Under the pieces are notes generated by a model, which had not been told where the DNA came from, did no database searches, and saw nothing but the letters and a program-made list of their open reading frames with translations. Positions 1-6,303 of a stretch of DNA of 38,017 bases are shown here, in pieces. The stretch lies in the NCBI GenBank assembly GCA_002315975.1, contig DCIK01000036.1:1-38017 (forward strand), given 5' to 3'. Positions within the stretch are counted from its first letter, which is position 1, and each line of letters begins with the position of its first letter. Position numbers and translations under genes: made by a program. The stretch is from Clostridiales bacterium UBA1728 (GTDB taxonomy: Bacteria; Bacillota; Clostridia; Oscillospirales; Oscillospiraceae).

Positions 1-473
1 TTGCCGACCTTTGCCGCCGGATTGCTTTTCAGCTCATAGAACCGCACCGCATGGTTGAAAATGGCGCTGCACTGGTTGTGGATCGTTTTCAGATAGGTGG
101 GCGAATAGGGCTTGCCGTTTTCATCCCTGAAATGAATCATCTCATTCTGCCATGCGATGATGTCAGCAGGCTTGATCTCGGACATTTTCTTGTCCTTGAA
201 AAACGGCAGGATCTTGTGGTCGATGACGCTTTCCTTCATGACCCAGGTGTTGAGCTTCAGGCGGTCTTTCAGATCCTTTTTATAGATATCAACGAACGAC
301 GCAAAGGTCATGCTCAGGTCGCCCTTGCCCTTCTGCAGGAACTCCCGTTCCCATTCGAGCGCTGCCCGCTTGGTGTCAAAGCCGCGCTTTACCTTGCGGG
401 ATCTTGCGCCCTGCCAGTTGTCGTAATAGCAGGATACAAACCACTTGCCGTTGGAATCCTTATATGCAGGCAT
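1..473 (-). CDS. Tyrosine recombinase/phage integrase, N-terminal part (truncated by the window edge)
   Basis: The reading frame runs leftward off the window, so only about 157 N-terminal residues are visible. It opens with an AP2-like arm-binding segment (short beta strands, KWFVSCYYDNWQG, then RKVKRGFDTKRAALEWE). This is followed by a SAM-like core-binding domain (TFASFVDIYKKDLKDRLKLNTW ... KILPFFKDKKMSEIKPADII). The layout is typical of Tn916/ICE-type integrases of Firmicutes. The catalytic domain (R...HxxR...Y) would lie beyond the edge and cannot be checked. I chose the ATG at 473, which has a GGGGG ribosome-binding site at 484-488. A GTG at 482 is an alternative that would give a 4-base GTGA overlap with the upstream HTH gene. 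It is probably co-transcribed with that gene and catalyses integration and excision at guaA. Confidence 0.88.
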   Translation of the reverse strand, partial: MPAYKDSNGKWFVSCYYDNWQGARSRKVKRGFDTKRAALEWEREFLQKGKGDLSMTFASFVDIYKKDLKDRLKLNTWVMKESVIDHKILPFFKDKKMSEIKPADIIAWQNEMIHFRDENGKPYSPTYLKTIHNQCSAIFNHAVRFYELKSNPAAKVG

Positions 474-478
474 ATCTG

Positions 479-676
479 TCACGCCCCCTGTCTGTTGAAT
501 TCGGCCATGCCGTAAAACTGTTCCTCGAAATACTTTCTGCTGATTTTGCCGCGGATGATGGTATAACCCTTCTTCTGAAGTTCCTCGTTGAACTTCCGGA
601 TCAGGTTGTAAGCGCTGGATTCGGAAATGCAGAGTTCCTCCATTACATCTTCGACGGTCATCATGATTCTTGCCAT
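479..676 (-). CDS. Small excisionase/MerR-like helix-turn-helix protein
   Basis: A 65-residue protein with a clear AAAGGAG site just upstream of the ATG at 676. Residues 6-30 (MTVEDVMEELCISESSAYNL) form a helix-turn-helix of the excisionase or DNA-binding-domain type, followed by a short basic wing (IIRGKISRKYFEEQFYG). The gene sits immediately upstream of the integrase gene with 5 bases between stop and next start, or overlapping it by 4 bases if the integrase uses GTG. Small HTH proteins at this position usually act as recombination directionality factors (Xis) or as repressors of the integrase operon. The sequence does not say which. An in-frame extension to 814 exists, but it has no good ribosome-binding site. 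Confidence 0.72.
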   Translation of the reverse strand: MARIMMTVEDVMEELCISESSAYNLIRKFNEELQKKGYTIIRGKISRKYFEEQFYGMAEFNRQGA

Positions 677-835
677 TTTGTTTTCTCCTTTCAGATTTGA
701 AAAATGATTTTGTTTTGCCGTTCTGTCTGAATGCCGTTCCTGTCCGAGGATCTCTCCGACGTTGTCTCGCTCCACCTGTTTTCGCAGGCCTTGTGGCAAG
801 AATACATATCTCATTCAGCCGGTCATCACATTGTT

Positions 836-968
836 GGAAAATGCAAAATTTGTTTTCTGCATTTTCTATTTCATACTATAAAGCCCTCTTGACAAAAAGG
901 CAATAGTTTTGCATAATGTTGATTGTAGTGATGTGGATTATCCAAAAACGGCGGAATCTGCATTTTCC
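836..968. repeat. Repeated TGCATTTTC motifs around the DUF6076 gene promoter (candidate operator)
   Basis: GGAAAATGCA occurs at 836-845, TCTGCATTTTC at 856-866, and TCTGCATTTTCC at 957-968. The first and last copies are inverted relative to each other and bracket the promoter at 889-917, while the second and third are direct repeats. This arrangement resembles operator sites for a dimeric repressor acting on both sides of a promoter. No binding protein can be named. Confidence 0.4.
889..917 (+). promoter_or_regulatory. Sigma-A promoter for the DUF6076-like gene
   Basis: TTGACA at 889-894, a 17-base spacer, and CATAAT at 912-917. The -35 is consensus and the -10 matches 5 of 6. The predicted transcript starts near 924, giving a leader of about 60 bases before the ATG at 986. 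The interval 677-985 otherwise holds only the leader of the leftward HTH-integrase operon and the TGCATTTTC repeats. Confidence 0.75.
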
Positions 969-985
969 AAGAGAAGGTGAAAGAA

Positions 986-2479
986 ATGAAGAAGGATTTT
1001 TCCGAATATCAGTATTCCGAATATGATAAGTACCTTTCCAAGCGTTCAAATCAGCAAAATATGAAGCTTGACCTCTTTACAAACAAGGTTGCCTTCTTTT
1101 CTGAAAAAAAGCAGTTCTACGTCACCGTAGACAACTACTGGGAACCGGAATTCATGCAGGAGATCATTGATGCAGTGGAACGGGAGAGGGGAATTGTTTC
1201 AGCCGAGCTTTCACCGGAGGATCAGGCTGATTTAGAAGAAGATCGTAATGATGACCTGAAAATGAATCAGGAATGGTACCGCCATTTTCAGGAGAAGTAC
1301 AATATAGTATCAAACAGAAATATCATGTCAGAAGACGACGAGTACCCCACAGCAGACACAGTCAATGTGCTGAACGGAACAACAATCTGTTTGAATTACG
1401 GAGAAGGGATTCTGGATTTTATCTATGCGGATTTTCAGACTCCGCTGAAAAAAGAACTGCAGCTATACATGCTGTTTGACGGTTTTCGTGAAACATATAA
1501 GAATGATGCGCAGAAGCCGCCGTCGGCGGAGGAGCCGGAAAAGATCCTTAATCAGGATCAGCTGATCGCGGACGATTTTTTAGCCTATGAGGATACATAC
1601 CGAAGCATAATGGATGTGGCGAATGCGTCGCTTTATTCCGCTATTTGTCCACCACAATTCAAAGGCGGCGCGATAGACGAGACGAAAAAATTGAAGCAGT
1701 ACGGGAGCTATCTGCTCACATTGCAGAAAGAATTTCAGGAAATGATCGAGTTCTGTTATGATGAGGACTATTACCCGAACCTTCTTGGAAAGCTTTATCC
1801 CAGCGAACGCCTGAATATTTACCGACGGGCCCATGATCTGCCGTCCCGCTATTTACGAAAGGAACAGCTTGAGCTATCCCAACACAACATGGGCGGACAC
1901 GAAATGCCGTTTGGAATGCCGGCCGATCAAATCCTGGAACGCTTAAAGAACTTTCGCTTTGAGACCACAGAGGAAGAAGATAAGTTTGCTGCTGAAATCG
2001 GTATTTCCTCCAGTCAGCTTGCAGCGTATCTGCACCACCCCACATTTATGAGCATTACCTATTATTTTGGCTCCATTGCGCAGATCCTGGAGCTGGAGTT
2101 CACAAAGATGATGGAGCAGAATGTTCGCTTCCGGAAATGCAAGCGCTGCGGAAAATACTTCATCATGAAGGGCAACTACGACACCAATTACTGTGACCGC
2201 ATCGCAGAGGGCGAGACCCGAACCTGTCAGGAGCTTGCCGCAATCGAAAACTATAAGGCGAAAATCGCCGACGACAAGTCAATCCCGATCTACAACAGGT
2301 ATTACAAGCGGTACGCTGCACGGCTGAAGGTACGCCAGATCAAGGAAACTGACTTCAAGAAGTGGAAATATCAGGCGATGGCTAAGCGTGACGAATGTTC
2401 TGCAGGTACGATCACGCCGGAGGAATACACGGAATGGATGGAGGCAGCGTTCCCAAATCGCACACCGAAAAATAAATAA
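986..2479 (+). CDS. DUF6076-like protein with a C-terminal zinc-ribbon motif; element cargo of unknown function
   Basis: A 497-residue, acidic, soluble protein without signal peptide or membrane segment. Near the C-terminus, C385 and C388 (CKRCGKYF), C403 (YCDR) and C414 (TCQ) make a four-cysteine zinc-ribbon-like motif. A basic, aromatic helix follows (YNRYYKRYAARLKVRQI). That layout resembles the DUF6076 family, whose function is not established to my knowledge; the assignment is from memory of the C-terminal pattern. The ATG at 986 is preferred over an in-frame GTG at 977 because AGAAGG lies 8 bases upstream. The gene has its own strong promoter and terminator, reads away from the integrase operon, and lies directly beside the att side of the element. 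A DNA-binding, regulatory or defence role is possible but unproven. Confidence 0.7.
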   Translation: MKKDFSEYQYSEYDKYLSKRSNQQNMKLDLFTNKVAFFSEKKQFYVTVDNYWEPEFMQEIIDAVERERGIVSAELSPEDQADLEEDRNDDLKMNQEWYRHFQEKYNIVSNRNIMSEDDEYPTADTVNVLNGTTICLNYGEGILDFIYADFQTPLKKELQLYMLFDGFRETYKNDAQKPPSAEEPEKILNQDQLIADDFLAYEDTYRSIMDVANASLYSAICPPQFKGGAIDETKKLKQYGSYLLTLQKEFQEMIEFCYDEDYYPNLLGKLYPSERLNIYRRAHDLPSRYLRKEQLELSQHNMGGHEMPFGMPADQILERLKNFRFETTEEEDKFAAEIGISSSQLAAYLHHPTFMSITYYFGSIAQILELEFTKMMEQNVRFRKCKRCGKYFIMKGNYDTNYCDRIAEGETRTCQELAAIENYKAKIADDKSIPIYNRYYKRYAARLKVRQIKETDFKKWKYQAMAKRDECSAGTITPEEYTEWMEAAFPNRTPKNK

Positions 2480-2486
2480 AAACAAA

Positions 2487-2531
2487 AAATCCCTCCTATG
2501 CGAATTAAGCAATTCAACATAGGAGGGATTT
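2487..2531 (+). terminator. Intrinsic hairpin terminator after the DUF6076-like gene
   Basis: A perfect 14-bp inverted repeat pairs 2487-2500 with 2518-2531 around a 17-base loop, 8 bases after the stop codon. The arms begin AAAT and end ATTT, so it could work in both directions and insulate the element from guaA. Confidence 0.72.
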
Positions 2532-2569
2532 CCTCACAAAGTTTGAAATTATCGAGGGAACACGAAAGG

Positions 2570-2588
2570 CAGTATCAAAACAGTATCA
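2570..2588. repeat. Tandem CAGTATCA repeat near the element boundary (possible integrase arm sites)
   Basis: CAGTATCA occurs at 2570-2577 and again at 2581-2588, a period of 11 bases or about one helical turn, some 60 bases from the guaA stop. Short direct repeats with helical spacing beside an attachment site are typical of arm-type sites bound by an integrase N-terminal domain. No experimental link is visible. Confidence 0.35.
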
Positions 2589-2646
2589 TTTTGACCTTGC
2601 AACCTCGAAAAATGCCGAAATTACAGGCTTTTTCGGGGCTTGTTCC

Positions 2647-3627
2647 TTATTCCCACTCAATGGTGGCGGAGGGCTTGGGGCTCAGGTCGTAGAGGACGCG
2701 GCTTACGCCTTTGACCTCGGTGGTGATGCGTCTGGTGAGGGTGTCCAGCAGGTCCCAGTCCAGACGGGGGGCCACGGCGCTCATGGCGTCCACGCTGTCG
2801 ATGGCGCGGATGATGACGGGCCAGAGCTCGGTGCGCTGTCCGTCCACCACGCCGGTGGTGCGGATGTCGGGCACCACGGTGAAGTACTGCCAGATTTTGC
2901 CCTCAAGACCGGCCTTGGCAAATTCCTCGCGGAGGATGGCGTCGCTCTCGCGGACAGCCTCCAGACGGTCGCGGGTGATGGCACCGGTGCAGCGCACGCC
3001 CAGGCCGGGGCCGGGGAAGGGCTGACGCCAGACCATGTCCTTGGGCAGACCCAGAGCCTCGCCCACGGCGCGAACCTCGTCCTTGAAGAGGTACTTGACG
3101 GGCTCCACCAGCTCAAAGCCGAACTTCTCGGGCAGGCCGCCCACATTGTGATGGGCCTTCACGCCTTTTTCACTCTCGAGAATGTCGGGCCAGATGGTGC
3201 CCTGAGCCAGGAATTTCACATCTGTGAACTTAGCAGCCTCTTCCTCAAAGAGGCGGATGAACTCTTCGCCGATGATCTTGCGCTTGGTCTCGGGGGCAGC
3301 AACGCCGGCCAGCTTATCCAGGAAGCGGTCGGTGGCGTCCACATAGGTCAGGTTGGCACCCAGATTCTTCTGGAAGACCTCGATGACCTGCTCGGGCTCG
3401 CCCTTGCGGAGAAGACCGTGGTTCACATGGACGCAGTAGAGACGCTCGCCGATGGCCTTGATGAGAAGGGCAGCCACAACGGAGCTGTCTACGCCGCCGG
3501 AGAGAGCCAGCAGCACCTTGCCGTCGCCAACCTGCTCACGGATGGCGGCAACCTGCTCATCGATGAATTCCTGTACATTCAGCTCCCTGCCAAAGGCACG
3601 GCCGCCGATTTTCTTTTCCTCGCTCAT
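2647..3627 (-). CDS. guaA: GMP synthase, ATP-pyrophosphatase (synthetase) part only; no glutaminase domain
   Basis: This gene product converts XMP to GMP, the last step of guanine nucleotide synthesis. The 326-residue protein has the PP-loop SGGVDSS at residues 43-49. The C-terminal GMPS dimerisation domain is complete (QPFPGPGLGVRCTG, RTTGVVDGQRTE, ending SATIEWE). Bifunctional bacterial GuaA has about 510-525 residues because of an N-terminal class I glutamine amidotransferase domain. That domain is absent here. The start at 3627 is firm: GGAGG sits 6 bases upstream, and a divergent gene begins a few tens of bases away. No amidotransferase gene lies nearby, so the enzyme either uses ammonia or pairs with a subunit encoded elsewhere, as two-subunit archaeal enzymes do. 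The 3' end is the insertion site of the neighbouring element. Confidence 0.93.
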   Translation of the reverse strand: MSEEKKIGGRAFGRELNVQEFIDEQVAAIREQVGDGKVLLALSGGVDSSVVAALLIKAIGERLYCVHVNHGLLRKGEPEQVIEVFQKNLGANLTYVDATDRFLDKLAGVAAPETKRKIIGEEFIRLFEEEAAKFTDVKFLAQGTIWPDILESEKGVKAHHNVGGLPEKFGFELVEPVKYLFKDEVRAVGEALGLPKDMVWRQPFPGPGLGVRCTGAITRDRLEAVRESDAILREEFAKAGLEGKIWQYFTVVPDIRTTGVVDGQRTELWPVIIRAIDSVDAMSAVAPRLDWDLLDTLTRRITTEVKGVSRVLYDLSPKPSATIEWE

Positions 3628-3662
3628 ATTTTACCTCCAGATTGGATAGTATAGACTTTGTT

Positions 3663-4340
3663 ATGATGATACTGATGATACGAACGCTGATTCTGTTTGT
3701 CTCGCTGCTGCTCTTCTTCCGGCTGCTGGGAAAGCGGCAGTTGGGAGAGCTGGAGCTCAGCGAGCTGACCGTTTCCATGCTCATTGCGGACATCTCCGCC
3801 ATACCCCTGCAGGACATCGGCATCCCGCTCATCAATGCCCTTGTGCCCATGGTGATGCTCTTTGCACTGGAGCTGCTGCTCTCGGTGCTGACGGAGAGCT
3901 CCGTGCGCCTCCGGGGGATATTATGGGGCAGACCCTGCTTTTTAATCGAGCAGGGCAGAATCAACCAACGGGAGATGCGCCGCTGCCACTTTACGCCCGA
4001 TGAGCTCACCCAGGAGCTGCGGCGGCAGAGCATTGTGGATCTGAACACGGTGGAGTATGCCATTCTGGAAACCGACGGCACCCTCAGCGTATTGCTGACG
4101 CCCCCCAACCAGAGCGCAACCGCCGCACAATTGGGCGTGGAGAGCCCGTCGGTGGGCTACACGACCACCATCATTGAGCAGGGGCGCATTCTGGGGGATA
4201 ACCTTCGCAAGTGCGGCAGGGACAGGCGCTGGCTCCAGCGGGAGCTTCACCGTCAGGGCTACGGGAACCCGAAGGAGATTTATTTCATGACGGTCAACGC
4301 CGCCGGGCAGGTGTATATTGCCCCGAAGGAGGATACATGA
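3663..4340 (+). CDS. DUF421 (YetF/YdfR-type) membrane protein
   Basis: About 225 residues. Two to three N-terminal hydrophobic segments (MIRTLILFVSLLLFFRLLGK, then a segment around VSMLIADISAIPLQ and NALVPMVMLFALELLLSVL) lead into the cytosolic YetF domain. In that domain the strings GRPCFLIEQGRIN, MRRCHFTPDELTQELR and VEYAILETDGTLSVL are characteristic. The LLGKRQLGELELSEL motif is diagnostic of the family. YetF-like proteins are linked to spore and membrane physiology in Bacillus, but their biochemical role is unsettled. The start is uncertain: ATG at 3663 or 3666, or TTG at 3642, none with a ribosome-binding site. TATAGA at 3650-3655 just upstream would fit a leaderless mRNA. The next gene overlaps by 4 bases, indicating an operon. 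Confidence 0.88.
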   Translation: MMILMIRTLILFVSLLLFFRLLGKRQLGELELSELTVSMLIADISAIPLQDIGIPLINALVPMVMLFALELLLSVLTESSVRLRGILWGRPCFLIEQGRINQREMRRCHFTPDELTQELRRQSIVDLNTVEYAILETDGTLSVLLTPPNQSATAAQLGVESPSVGYTTTIIEQGRILGDNLRKCGRDRRWLQRELHRQGYGNPKEIYFMTVNAAGQVYIAPKEDT

Positions 4341-4717
4341 AGCGAACACTCATCGCCCTTGTGCTCCTTTTGCTGCTGGGCGCTCTGGGCATATGGAATC
4401 TCCGGCAGGTGGACGCTCTCACAAACGGGCTCTGCGGCTGCATAGAGCTCAGCATCCGCTGCATGGAGGAGGGAGACAGTGCCGCCGCCAAAGCTGCCGT
4501 GGACAGCGCATTGACGCTCTGGGAAAGGCAGGAGCGCTACACCCATATTTTCCTGCGCCACAGCGAGGTGGACAGCGCCGCCGACACGCTCTACGAGCTG
4601 CAGGAGGCCGTCTATGCCGGTGATGCGGCGCAGGCACTCTCTGCGGGAAATCCGGCGCTCTATCACCTGCGCAGCTTGCAGAGCATGGAGCATCCCGCCT
4701 GGGGCAGCGTGTTCTGA
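4337..4717 (+). CDS. DUF4363 family protein, single-pass exported
   Basis: A 126-residue protein that opens with an uncleaved-looking signal anchor (MKRTLIALVLLLLLGALGIW) followed by a helical, acidic outer domain of about 100 residues. DUF4363 genes commonly follow DUF421 genes in Clostridia, and here the ATG overlaps the upstream stop (ATGA at 4337-4340) with AAGGAGGA at 4326-4333. The two products probably act together at the membrane. Its stop lies only 3 bases from the stop of the convergent nrdR gene. Confidence 0.8.
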   Translation: MKRTLIALVLLLLLGALGIWNLRQVDALTNGLCGCIELSIRCMEEGDSAAAKAAVDSALTLWERQERYTHIFLRHSEVDSAADTLYELQEAVYAGDAAQALSAGNPALYHLRSLQSMEHPAWGSVF

Positions 4718-4720
4718 GGC

Positions 4721-5185
4721 TCAGTCGCCCTTGCGCCCCTCGATGAGCTTTTTCAGCTCGTCCATGAAGCTGTTAATGTCCTTAAACTGGCGGTAGACCG
4801 AAGCAAAGCGCACATAGGCCACCTCGTCCAGCTCCTTGAGATGATCCATGACCATCTCGCCGATGATGCTGGTGGGAACCTCCCGATCGAGGCCGCTTTG
4901 CAGGGTCTGCTCGATTTCGTCGGCGATCTGCTCAAGCTGCTCCAGCTTCACGCTGCGCTTTTCGCAGGATTTGAGCATGGAGTTCACCAGCTTGTTTTTA
5001 TCGAAGCTCTGGCGGCTGCCGTCCCGCTTGATGACCACAAGGGGCAGCTGCTCGATAATCTCAAAAGTAGTGAAGCGGTTCTGGCAGCGGAGGCACTCTC
5101 TGCGGCGGCGAATGGAGGAGCCCTCCTCGGCGCTGCGGGAGTCGATGACCTTGCTTTCGCTGTAGCCGCAATGGGGACACTTCAT
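4721..5185 (-). CDS. nrdR: Transcriptional repressor NrdR
   Basis: NrdR senses ATP and dATP and represses ribonucleotide reductase operons. The 154-residue length matches the family. The N-terminal zinc ribbon uses C3, C6, C31 and C34 (MKCPHCGYSESKVIDSR, then RRRRECLRCQNRFTTFE), and an ATP-cone domain follows from about residue 48 (PLVVIKRDGSRQSFDKNKL). The start at 5185 was chosen because MKCPHCG is the invariant beginning of the family, although its ribosome-binding site is weak. No ribonucleotide reductase gene is in the window. A good promoter lies upstream at 5236-5264. Confidence 0.97.
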   Translation of the reverse strand: MKCPHCGYSESKVIDSRSAEEGSSIRRRRECLRCQNRFTTFEIIEQLPLVVIKRDGSRQSFDKNKLVNSMLKSCEKRSVKLEQLEQIADEIEQTLQSGLDREVPTSIIGEMVMDHLKELDEVAYVRFASVYRQFKDINSFMDELKKLIEGRKGD

Positions 5186-5235
5186 ACTGTTCTCGCTTTC
5201 CGGGCGTAAACCCTCGGCTCGTTTTATGACAAGAA

Positions 5236-5264
5236 ATTTTAGCACAGATTCGCCGATTCTACAA
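5236..5264 (-). promoter_or_regulatory. Promoter for nrdR
   Basis: Reading leftward: TTGTAG (5264-5259), 17-base spacer, TAAAAT (5241-5236) with an upstream TGC giving an extended -10. It lies about 50 bases before the nrdR start. Confidence 0.65.
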
Positions 5265-5297
5265 GACTTTTTGAGAAAAAAGGAAGTTTTTCACAGC

Positions 5298-5327
5298 AAA
5301 AAGGAACGGGGCAGACCGTTCCTTTTT
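5298..5327 (-). terminator. Symmetric intrinsic terminator between nrdR and the comEC-holA-rnmV operon
   Basis: A 12-bp stem pairs AAAAAGGAACGG (5298-5309) with CCGTTCCTTTTT (5316-5327) around a 6-base loop, with A and T tracts on both sides. It can terminate leftward transcripts from rnmV before they reach nrdR, and works equally in the other direction. Confidence 0.7.
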
Positions 5328-5414
5328 CCGTTATTTTTACCAAAACCTGTTCCTTGCCTTTTTCCGATGGATGAGGGAAAATGAAGGCGCTTACCCGATC
5401 CGCTTTTCCCGCAG

Positions 5415-5439
5415 GGCCCGTCCGGAGGCCGAGCCCTAC
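5415..5439. repeat. Half copy of the GTAGGGC-type palindromic repeat
   Basis: This segment matches, with two differences, the right arm of the full palindrome at 25607-25632 (GTCCGGaGGCCGAGCCCTAC core). The left arm is missing, so this is a decayed or partial copy. It sits upstream of the small membrane protein gene. Confidence 0.6.
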
Positions 5440-5496
5440 AAAGGGTGGATGATTCGCTTATCGGCAGCGGCGCCAAAAACCACCGGGGAGGTACCC

Positions 5497-5733
5497 ATGG
5501 AAAAACTTCGTCACATCATCAGCTCTGCCCATCCGCATACGCACCGGCTGCTGCTCTATGCTCTACGCAGTAGCTGCATGGCCCTGTTTGCGGCCTTTGT
5601 GCTGCTGCTACATACGCCGCTGACGGTCTATTCCCTGCGGGTTCTGCGGCAGCTCTATCTGCTGCCCAAGGGCTTACTGCTGCTGGCCGTGATCCTCTGC
5701 CCCGTTCTGGAGGAGCGCAGCCGCCTGCTCTGA
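5497..5733 (+). CDS. Small hydrophobic membrane protein, function unknown
   Basis: A 78-residue protein with a GGGGAGG site 6 bases before the ATG at 5497. It has two hydrophobic stretches, about residues 26-40 (SCMALFAAFVLLLH) and 53-70 (LYLLPKGLLLLAVILCPV), with basic residues before the first. I do not recognise the family. Its last 60 bases overlap the 3' end of the convergent rnmV gene. The strong ribosome-binding site and coherent membrane pattern support it as real. The antisense overlap and its short length argue caution. Confidence 0.5.
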   Translation: MEKLRHIISSAHPHTHRLLLYALRSSCMALFAAFVLLLHTPLTVYSLRVLRQLYLLPKGLLLLAVILCPVLEERSRLL

Positions 5734-6303
5734 AAATTCCTGCCTGGACATCAGCACATTCACAGCCTCCAGCAGTCCTTTGGCACTCAGCTTCTTCGGC
5801 AGCTTCCACGCCTCCAGCAGCAGCGAGCGCTTTGCGGCGCTGTTCTCGCCGCCGGAAAGTCCCAGCGCCATAAAATCCGCCTTGGTTATCTCCTCGCCGC
5901 GCTTAGCACTCTCTTGGCGCTCCACGGTAGCACCGGCGGCAAGCAGGGCGGAAATCAGTACCTCGCTCTTCATGCCCTCCACGCCGAGGGTACCCTCTTT
6001 GGAGCCAACCTTTTTCCGCTTCTCCTTGCCGGGTATGTCGGGGATATAGGCGTGCTTGAGATACTTTGCGGGAATCGCCCCCCGGATGCGCCTGCGGATC
6101 ACAAAGCCCGCACCGTCGCTGTCGGTGAAGACGATGAGCCCCCGCTCTTCGGCGCAGCGGCGCAGCAGCTCCATTTTATCCTTATCGTTGAAGATGCCGA
6201 AGCCCTCGGTGGAGAGGATGGTGGCATCCACACACTGGGAGAGGGTATTTTTATCATAGCGTCCCTCCACCACGATGACCTCTTTAATGCTGGGCTTTTC
6301 CAT
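5674..6303 (-). CDS. rnmV: Ribonuclease M5 (5S rRNA maturation)
   Basis: A 209-residue Toprim nuclease that trims 5S rRNA precursors in Firmicutes. The N-terminal Toprim motifs are clear: KEVIVVEGRYDKNTL with the catalytic glutamate, then GLIVFTDSDGAGFVIRRRI with the DxD motif. The middle segment AYIPDIPGKEKRKKVGSKEGTLGVEG is typical of RNase M5. The family usually ends near LMSRQEF. This copy has about 20 further residues that overlap the convergent small membrane protein gene. Its ATG overlaps the end of holA by 20 bases, so it is the last gene of comEC-holA-rnmV. Confidence 0.95.
   Translation of the reverse strand: MEKPSIKEVIVVEGRYDKNTLSQCVDATILSTEGFGIFNDKDKMELLRRCAEERGLIVFTDSDGAGFVIRRRIRGAIPAKYLKHAYIPDIPGKEKRKKVGSKEGTLGVEGMKSEVLISALLAAGATVERQESAKRGEEITKADFMALGLSGGENSAAKRSLLLEAWKLPKKLSAKGLLEAVNVLMSRQEFSEQAAALLQNGAEDHGQQQ

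Larger units (their letters stand above)
1..2646. mobile_element. Right-hand part of an integrative element (genomic island) inserted at the guaA 3' end; continues beyond the left edge
   Basis: Seen: a tyrosine integrase gene, an excisionase-like HTH gene and an accessory gene lie directly beside the 3' end of guaA, and the segment is clearly more A+T-rich than the DNA to its right. Known: the 3' end of guaA is a recurrent attachment site for genomic islands carrying tyrosine integrases. Inferred: the boundary lies in or just outside the last codons of guaA (about 2640-2665), because the guaA reading frame is intact to its usual C-terminus. The far end, with the second att copy, is outside the window, so element size and mobility are unknown. 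Confidence 0.72.
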
